NCBI RefSeq assembly: GCF_949987515.2
Contig: NC_082701.1
Location: 33,497,755 to 33,561,754, forward strand
Direction of reading: 5' to 3'
DNA: 64,000 nucleotides
From: Delphinus delphis
Lineage: Eukaryota > Chordata > Mammalia > Artiodactyla > Delphinidae
The notes under the pieces were generated by a model. It was not told the origin of the DNA, did no database searches, and saw nothing but the letters and a program-made list of their open reading frames with translations. This document shows, piece after piece, positions 58,711-64,000 of the stretch. Both the position numbers and the translations under genes were made by a program. Each line of letters starts with the position of its first letter. Within the stretch, counting starts at the first letter, position 1.

Positions 58711-61389
58711 CTACACTTCCACTGCCACCCGCACGTGCCCACCCACAAAAGTAATGCCACAGGCTGGTGGCCAACAATTCCCTTCAAGCAGCCCACACCT
58801 AGACCCCACCTGTGGCAGGAATCCTGGGGCTCTGACATGGTCCTCAGGACGTTCCTGTCTGCTCTGCCTTCTCTGGGGGAGATCTCTGTGAGCGGTGTTG
58901 AGCGACCCAGCCTATTACGTTGTTGGCCTATGACATCTCTTTTTTACTCTTGGTCTAGAGAGTGTATGCTGCGGGCTGGAGGGCAGGGGCTATGGAGAGA
59001 GAGGGAGGGTGATAGATTAAAATGCCTGTAGACACCCCCTCCAGCCAACAACAGAGAGGTCTGTAATGCAGGCTGTGTATATGACACGGAATAGGGATGT
59101 TCTCTTCCTCTTCCTTTATTAGTTAACGATAATTCTGAAAGGTTACTAAATAACTATCGCTAGGCAACAGAAGCTGCGGTGGGGGTGAGGGGTGGCGTTA
59201 CGCTAAGTCAGGGATCTGGATTCTTGGGGGGGAAATCAACTTAATTCCACAGAGTCAGCTGGTAACTAAACACAATGGATTTTGTGCCCCCAGTGTCTCA
59301 TCCGGGGTGGGGTGAGCACTGCCAGCCTCTGCGGCAGCTGCCAGGCACTCTGCTTCATGTAGGTGTTCATCGGTCTTGTTATCGCCTGACCGGCATATAC
59401 ATTTGTGATGAGGTATCACGGGAGGAATTCTATTTTAAAGAAGTGACAGCTCAGTCTCAGTCATCTGGGCAGAGGAAAAGGGAAGACTAAAGAGCAACAC
59501 ATACAGTTTCCAGTGATCTATAATCCGAATCAACATTCAATGAGCATGCGTCATGCATCTGATTTTACATCCAGATGCAAGCCAAGACTTGGGAAAAGGC
59601 ATACACTCGGGTTTTCTCAAATAACTTCAAGTCCCACACAAGGGAAAAATTGCCCAACAGCCCCTGATTCTGACAAGGAATAAAGATGGAGGGGCTTACT
59701 GAGTGCAGTTCTTACCACCACCACGTTGGTGCGGGACAAAGGGAGCCGCAGGTAAATTCTCATCCCTATTTATAAGCCCACAGTAAGTCAGCCCATAGTC
59801 GTGCGGTTCTCTTACATATGCTAGAATAATATTCTAAACCAGACAATTTCTTAGAAATGTGTTGTTTTGGAAAAATTGGAATTTTCCAGCTTGTACTAAG
59901 ATTAGCCAAGCTAAACCCATCTGGCTCCTGCCTAATGTAGAGAAATCTGTATGGGGCAGAAATCTGCCTTTCTATTCCACAGGCACAGGTGAGGTCTGTG
60001 TGCCTCTTGGGTAAACAGAAATGAGACACTAAGTCATTATCAAACACTTGTGCGGGTTCCTTAGTGTTGTGGCACACCTTCTTCTTTAGCTTCAGGCTGG
60101 GGCCCGTCAGGACCACGCATGAGACAGACATGAGACGGGAAGGCCCAGCACAGCCTGCAAACTTTCTGTGGACCCAGAGTGTCCGAGCACCTCTGAGATC
60201 CTTTGTCATTCCAGTGCGTACCAGCCCCCGCCCCCTTCCCCCCACCATCCCAATCGGCTCAGATTTCCTAATATAAACTTAACGGAAGGCAGTTCTTACC
60301 TAAACATGGAAGTGAGATAAAGAGACCAACTGAAAAGAAATGTGGGCAAACGACAAACGGGAGGGCGCAGGGGTGTTTCCTCAAAAAGGCAAAGACAGAC
60401 TTGCTGTTAGATTGAAGGCAATGGTCTTCGGGTTGGTGGGAGGAGTGAAGGCGTGACACGGCTTCCTAATGCCACAGAGCAAGGGACACCGTCCTTGGTA
60501 GCAGCTCAGTGGACAGAGACACAGAAGAGGATGGCAAGACATGGCCTCAAGGGGAGGAATGAAACAGGCTGTGAAGGAGGAATCATCCCCCAAGATGGAG
60601 AATGCTTACAACAGGTTCTCTGGAAAAGAGATGTCATTTTTCTCTCTCTCCAGCTACTGTGGCTAACTAAGCAACAGAAAGGAGACACTTTGGTTACTTC
60701 CCAAAGCTGGCCAGCTGCCTACCAGCCCAGGGGCTCTTCATACTGAAATCAGAGAACAAGGTACTGACTTTAATATCCACAAACTCTACCTCTTCTAATA
60801 GAATCTGAAGCCACATGGAAAGGAATTAAACAATTATTTCTTAAAAGTCTTTAAAGGAGAAATGACTTATGAACAAATAATTACAGAATAGTGAGAAAAG
60901 TAACAAACTGTACCTAGATGTTACTTCTCTGACTCTTGTAGCTTTAATCCTACTCTAATAAATACAGATTCATTTAATTTTATGTCTGTCTAAATAAAGA
61001 TCTCTAGTTTAAGAAGAACTTCAGAGGAAATGGCTATTCCCCAGCTGGCCACAGTAAGGGAAATCTTGCTGTTTGGGTCTGAAAGGGCATAACCAAGGCA
61101 TCAGCATTTAGGAGAACGGCTCCTAACTTTACCCCCTCTATCTAAGGCCATAGTTCCCAACCCTGGTTATGGACCAGGTTCACCTGTGGATCTAAAAAAA
61201 TAAAGATGCTCAGCACCCCTCCCACCTCAATCAGAAGCTCTGAAAATGGGGCCTGGGGCTCTGTATTTTTGTTTTGTTTTACTTATTTATGAAAGGAGAA
61301 ATAGCCTTTACTTTTAATGAAAGGAGAAATAGCCTTCGCACACACTTTTGGTGGGAGTATGAACTAGTACAATTCTTTTGGAGCCTACA

Positions 61390-61597
61390 GTTTTTTTTTG
61401 TTTGTTTGTTTGTTTTTTGTGCTACGCGGGCCTCTCACTGTTGTGGCCTCTCCTGCTGCGGAGCACAGGCTCCGGACGCGCAGGCTCAGCGGCCCAGCCG
61501 CTCCGCGGCATGTGGGATCTTCCCAGACCGGGTTATGAACCTGCGTCCCCTGCATCAGCAGGCGGACTCTCAACCACTCTGCCACCAGGGAAGCCCC
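61390..61597 (-). mobile_element. CHR SINE with internal deletion, nested in the L1 fragment
   Basis: 'gtgctacgcgggcctctcac' to 'gccaccagggaagcccc'. The target word tggagcctaca is at 61379 and 61598. The usual 'ggccatggctcacgggccc' is reduced to 'ggccc'. Confidence 0.92.
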
Positions 61598-61824
61598 TGG
61601 AGCCTACATACTTTGATCCAACAGTTCCACATCTAGGGATTTAAACTTTAGGTATGCTGAATGTACGGAGAATGGCAACCAAGGATGGAAACAAGCTAAA
61701 GGTACTTGTTAAATAAATGATGGCATATCCAGGCAATGGGATTCCATGCAGCTGATAGATCTATATGTACTAGTATGAAAAGATATCCAAAAGATATTAA
61801 GTAAAAAAGGCAAGTTGCACATTA

Positions 61825-61945
61825 TGTATAGTATATATGCACTACGTATAGTATATAGTCTATGTATAGTGTGTGCATATACATATATTTCCATACTTCT
61901 GTGCACACACAATCAATCTCTATATAAATATATGTACAAGTACAT
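61825..61945. repeat. TATAG/TATA-rich simple sequence
   Basis: Imperfect 'gtatagtatat' and 'catatacatatat' units lie inside the L1 fragment. Confidence 0.7.
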
Positions 61946-63139
61946 TTAGACACACACTCACATATGCTTATAAACACAAAGGAAATGTCTGGATGAGTAT
62001 CCAAGGAACTGTTGACTGTTAAATCTAGGAATGGGATATAGGAACTCAAGCTGTACACCTGCACAGTTCTGACTTTATTTTACAACAGTCATATATTACT
62101 TTGTAATTAAATATTTCTAAATAACTTTTTCCAAAATCTCCACTGGTGATTCTCGAGTGAGGCCAAGGTTGAGAACCAATAGTCTGGAGTAAACAGCCCC
62201 TGTGGAGGTAAGCAGCTGGTACACTGAAGCTTGGAAAACCCACCACCTATACAGTCCGAGGATTCACACCATGTGATATCTCTGATTTGCCAGAAGGTGG
62301 TGCCACAGAGGCAATCACCCAGCTCTTCAGCCAAAACTTCAAAACCAATTTTTCATTAACTCAAGTCCTTTTGCTACTCTAGGGACGCTTTTACTTATGC
62401 CTACAGCATTCTTTGCTGCTGCTGCTTCCATAAAGGGAGATTTATACACATTTATGCCATATGCATTTTTTCATAGAAATCCATGGGTCATTCCATATAT
62501 TCAAATACAATGCTTGGGAGGTATTTTCCTGAAAGGAGTCGGCACTGCTTGCTCAGAACTCCCCTTCCTCCCCCACACTGTTCCCCTGTTGTCTTTGTTC
62601 TGGTTTACGCATCTCCTATATTATTCCAGAGTCAATTCCACAAAGGCAGGTGGCAGTCAGCCATGTGGGGCATTTGTCCTTCTCAATCTGTCCACACCTT
62701 TGGCCCAGAACAGGCAGTGTGGGGCACAGGGCAGCCCAGGGCAAGTACCATGAGTTCCCCTGCTCTCCCACTAACTGATTTTCTGGAAGTGGGTGTGTTG
62801 CCACAGCAACTGTCAAATCACATCTGTTATGCCGCCTATAACCTCCCAACTTCTTTAAACATGCCATGTTTGAGACACGTGGCTCGGCTGCCCTGGCAGT
62901 GCAGAGCCCGGGTCCCTCACCATGCAGCAAGGTTTCCCTTCTCTGGGTAGGAGGGAGTTAGGTAGCCCCTCTGTGGATTAACCACCCTATACGTTCTTTT
63001 TATTCTCCTTTTCCCCCCTCATTTTTTTATTCCAGTCCCATGTCCCTTAACACTATGACCTGAATTAATTCTTGAGCATATTTAATGGAAATTAACTTAA
63101 TATCAGACAAGAAAAATTCAATGAGTCACTTAAATGTAT

Positions 63140-63405
63140 CCTTCTTATTGAACAATTTGTGCTTATTCTTCAATACACAATTCAAAGATCATCTCTGATC
63201 TTACCTCCGCACCCCATTCAGAGCTGACCTCTCTTGCCTTCACTTTGTACACACTCTTAACACTTTATTCGCAATTATTTAACTATCTCTTTGCAATTCA
63301 TAAACTGCTCAAGTTCAAGGGATGGACCCTTCCTTATCTCTGAATTCCCAACACCTAGCTCAGTGCCTGGTAAACAGTTGGCCCTCAGTAAATGTCAGGT
63401 AAGGA
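63140..63405 (+). repeat. L2 LINE 3' end
   Basis: 'ctcaagttcaagggatggac', 'cctagctcagtgcctggtaa' and 'ggccctcagtaaatgtcagg' match the L2 3' terminus. Confidence 0.72.
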
Positions 63406-63837
63406 AAAGGATAAAGGCACTCAAAACAAATGTCCATTTGCTGTGGTTCTACATTAATTTTTGTCATGTTATTAAATAACAGGGATAATGATGTGATGAA
63501 CAGGTATCAGACTTGAAAGTAAGATCCAAATAACACGCACATCCTTTTTAAGAAGGAGAAAACAGAAAGTTCATTCCTGGGACTTTTATACCATCCTCTT
63601 TTTCATTCTTGTTTTTCAGAAGCAAGAAGTGCATGGAGAGGGAGGCCTCTCCACAGAGTGAAGAAGCAATGAAGCCCCTAAGAAGGAAGCTGTCACGTTC
63701 CTGGAGTCCTCACCAGGCAGCCTGACATCTGGTCCACACTCAAGGAAAAGAGGCCACATCCTCACATGGAGATCTATTTTTGCATCCGAACTGCTGACGC
63801 TTCCCTTGTACGACTTGCCTCACACACAGGAAGGGGA

Positions 63838-63910
63838 AGGGAACTAATATTTACCAAGTGCCGGCTGCATGCTCTGTGCTGCTTCACATACACAGCTCTC
63901 AAGAACACAC
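63838..63910 (-). repeat. MIR fragment
   Basis: 'actaatatttaccaagtgcc' with 'gctgcttcacatacacagct' resembles the minus MIR end. Confidence 0.5.
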
Positions 63911-64000
63911 GTCCCCCATGTTTTGAATCTGCAAGGAGCTCTCAGCAAGCACATCTCTGAGAAGCACGTGAAGGCGAACACTCCTTCCCCCCGGCTGACG

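Larger units (their letters stand above)
61285..62125 (+). repeat. Old L1 fragment nested in the MER5-type element
   Basis: 'cacttttggtgggagtatga', 'tgatccaacagttccacatc' and 'gggattccatgcagctgata' are diverged L1 ORF2 3' wording. A 20-base repeat (atgaaaggagaaatagcctt at 61289 and 61318) lies near its left edge. Confidence 0.6.
61150..62192 (+). repeat. MER5-type hAT element split by L1 and SINE insertions
   Basis: The left part (61150-61272; 'tagttcccaaccctggttat', 'gaaaatggggcctggggctc') and right part (62137-62192; 'gccaaggttgagaaccaata') are the two ends of a MER5 element. Confidence 0.65.
44790..64000 (-). other. HLF: HLF intron 2 (partial, runs off the window)
   Basis: Everything above exon 3 should be intron 2, because HLF exon 2 is known to lie tens of kilobases upstream of exon 3 in mammals and its coding sequence is not found here. 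The intron holds L2 (45020-45560, 51480-52040, 56960-58200, 63140-63405), MIR copies, a 2-kb old L1 (47335-49310), CHR SINEs at 47108, 51243, 52976, 55182 and 61390, and a long pyrimidine/CA microsatellite (52443-52584). Stretches without a repeat I recognise include 45570-47090, 49320-50880, 53720-54200, 54300-55160, 55960-56950, 58720-61140 and 62200-63130. No open frame in these resembles a known protein. Confidence 0.8.

Noticed and set aside
44790..64000. HLF exon 2 or exon 1
   Set aside because: No frame encodes the expected upstream HLF sequence with splice sites; these exons are expected farther upstream.

Overview
The window is nuclear DNA from a mammal, most likely a cetacean (whale, dolphin or porpoise). 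About 18 SINE copies or fragments belong to the tRNA-derived CHR type: heads read 'ggcttccctggtggcgcag', bodies carry an internal B box ('ggttcgtgcc' or 'ggttcgagcc'), and tails end 'cgtaccgc' plus A or 'cagccaaaaataaata'. I saw no ruminant BovB or Bov-tA and no pig PRE-1 copies. The species is an inference; the gene identity below is firm.

One protein-coding gene is recognisable: HLF (hepatic leukemia factor, a PAR bZIP transcription factor), on the minus strand and incomplete. From right to left the window holds about 19.2 kb of intron 2 (44790-64000), exon 3 (44569-44789, the proline/acidic-rich PAR region), intron 3 (39573-44568), and exon 4 (about 35283-39572), which carries the whole basic/leucine-zipper domain, the stop codon and a 3' UTR of about 4.07 kb ending at an AATAAA signal. 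Exons 1 and 2 and the promoter lie beyond position 64000.

Positions 1 to about 35280 lie downstream of HLF and contain no gene I can support. They are layered interspersed repeats: old MIR, L2 and hAT-type DNA transposons (MER5, MER20, MER3-like); a solo retroviral LTR; several L1 fragments; and younger CHR SINEs, many with clear target-site duplications. The best single object is a U6 snRNA copy of exactly 107 bases joined directly to a 5'-truncated L1, both inside one target-site duplication (6475-7878), i.e. a U6-L1 chimeric retrocopy. Other notable structures are an L1 with a 5' inversion (3473-3773), an unexplained pair of inverted arms of about 165 bp (28294-28457 and 29177-29350), and nested insertions at 8025-9500 and 61150-62192.

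The HLF 3' UTR is almost free of interspersed repeats, in contrast to both flanks, and has a UG-repeat tract near each end. The terminal coding exon lies in a compact CpG-rich island (about 39290-39735). I found no operon, phage, CRISPR array or new enzymatic system; the window is ordinary mammalian gene-plus-repeat DNA with a few unusual retrotransposition products. Repeat family names come from recognising consensus wording by eye, so edges of old MIR and L2 copies are approximate.
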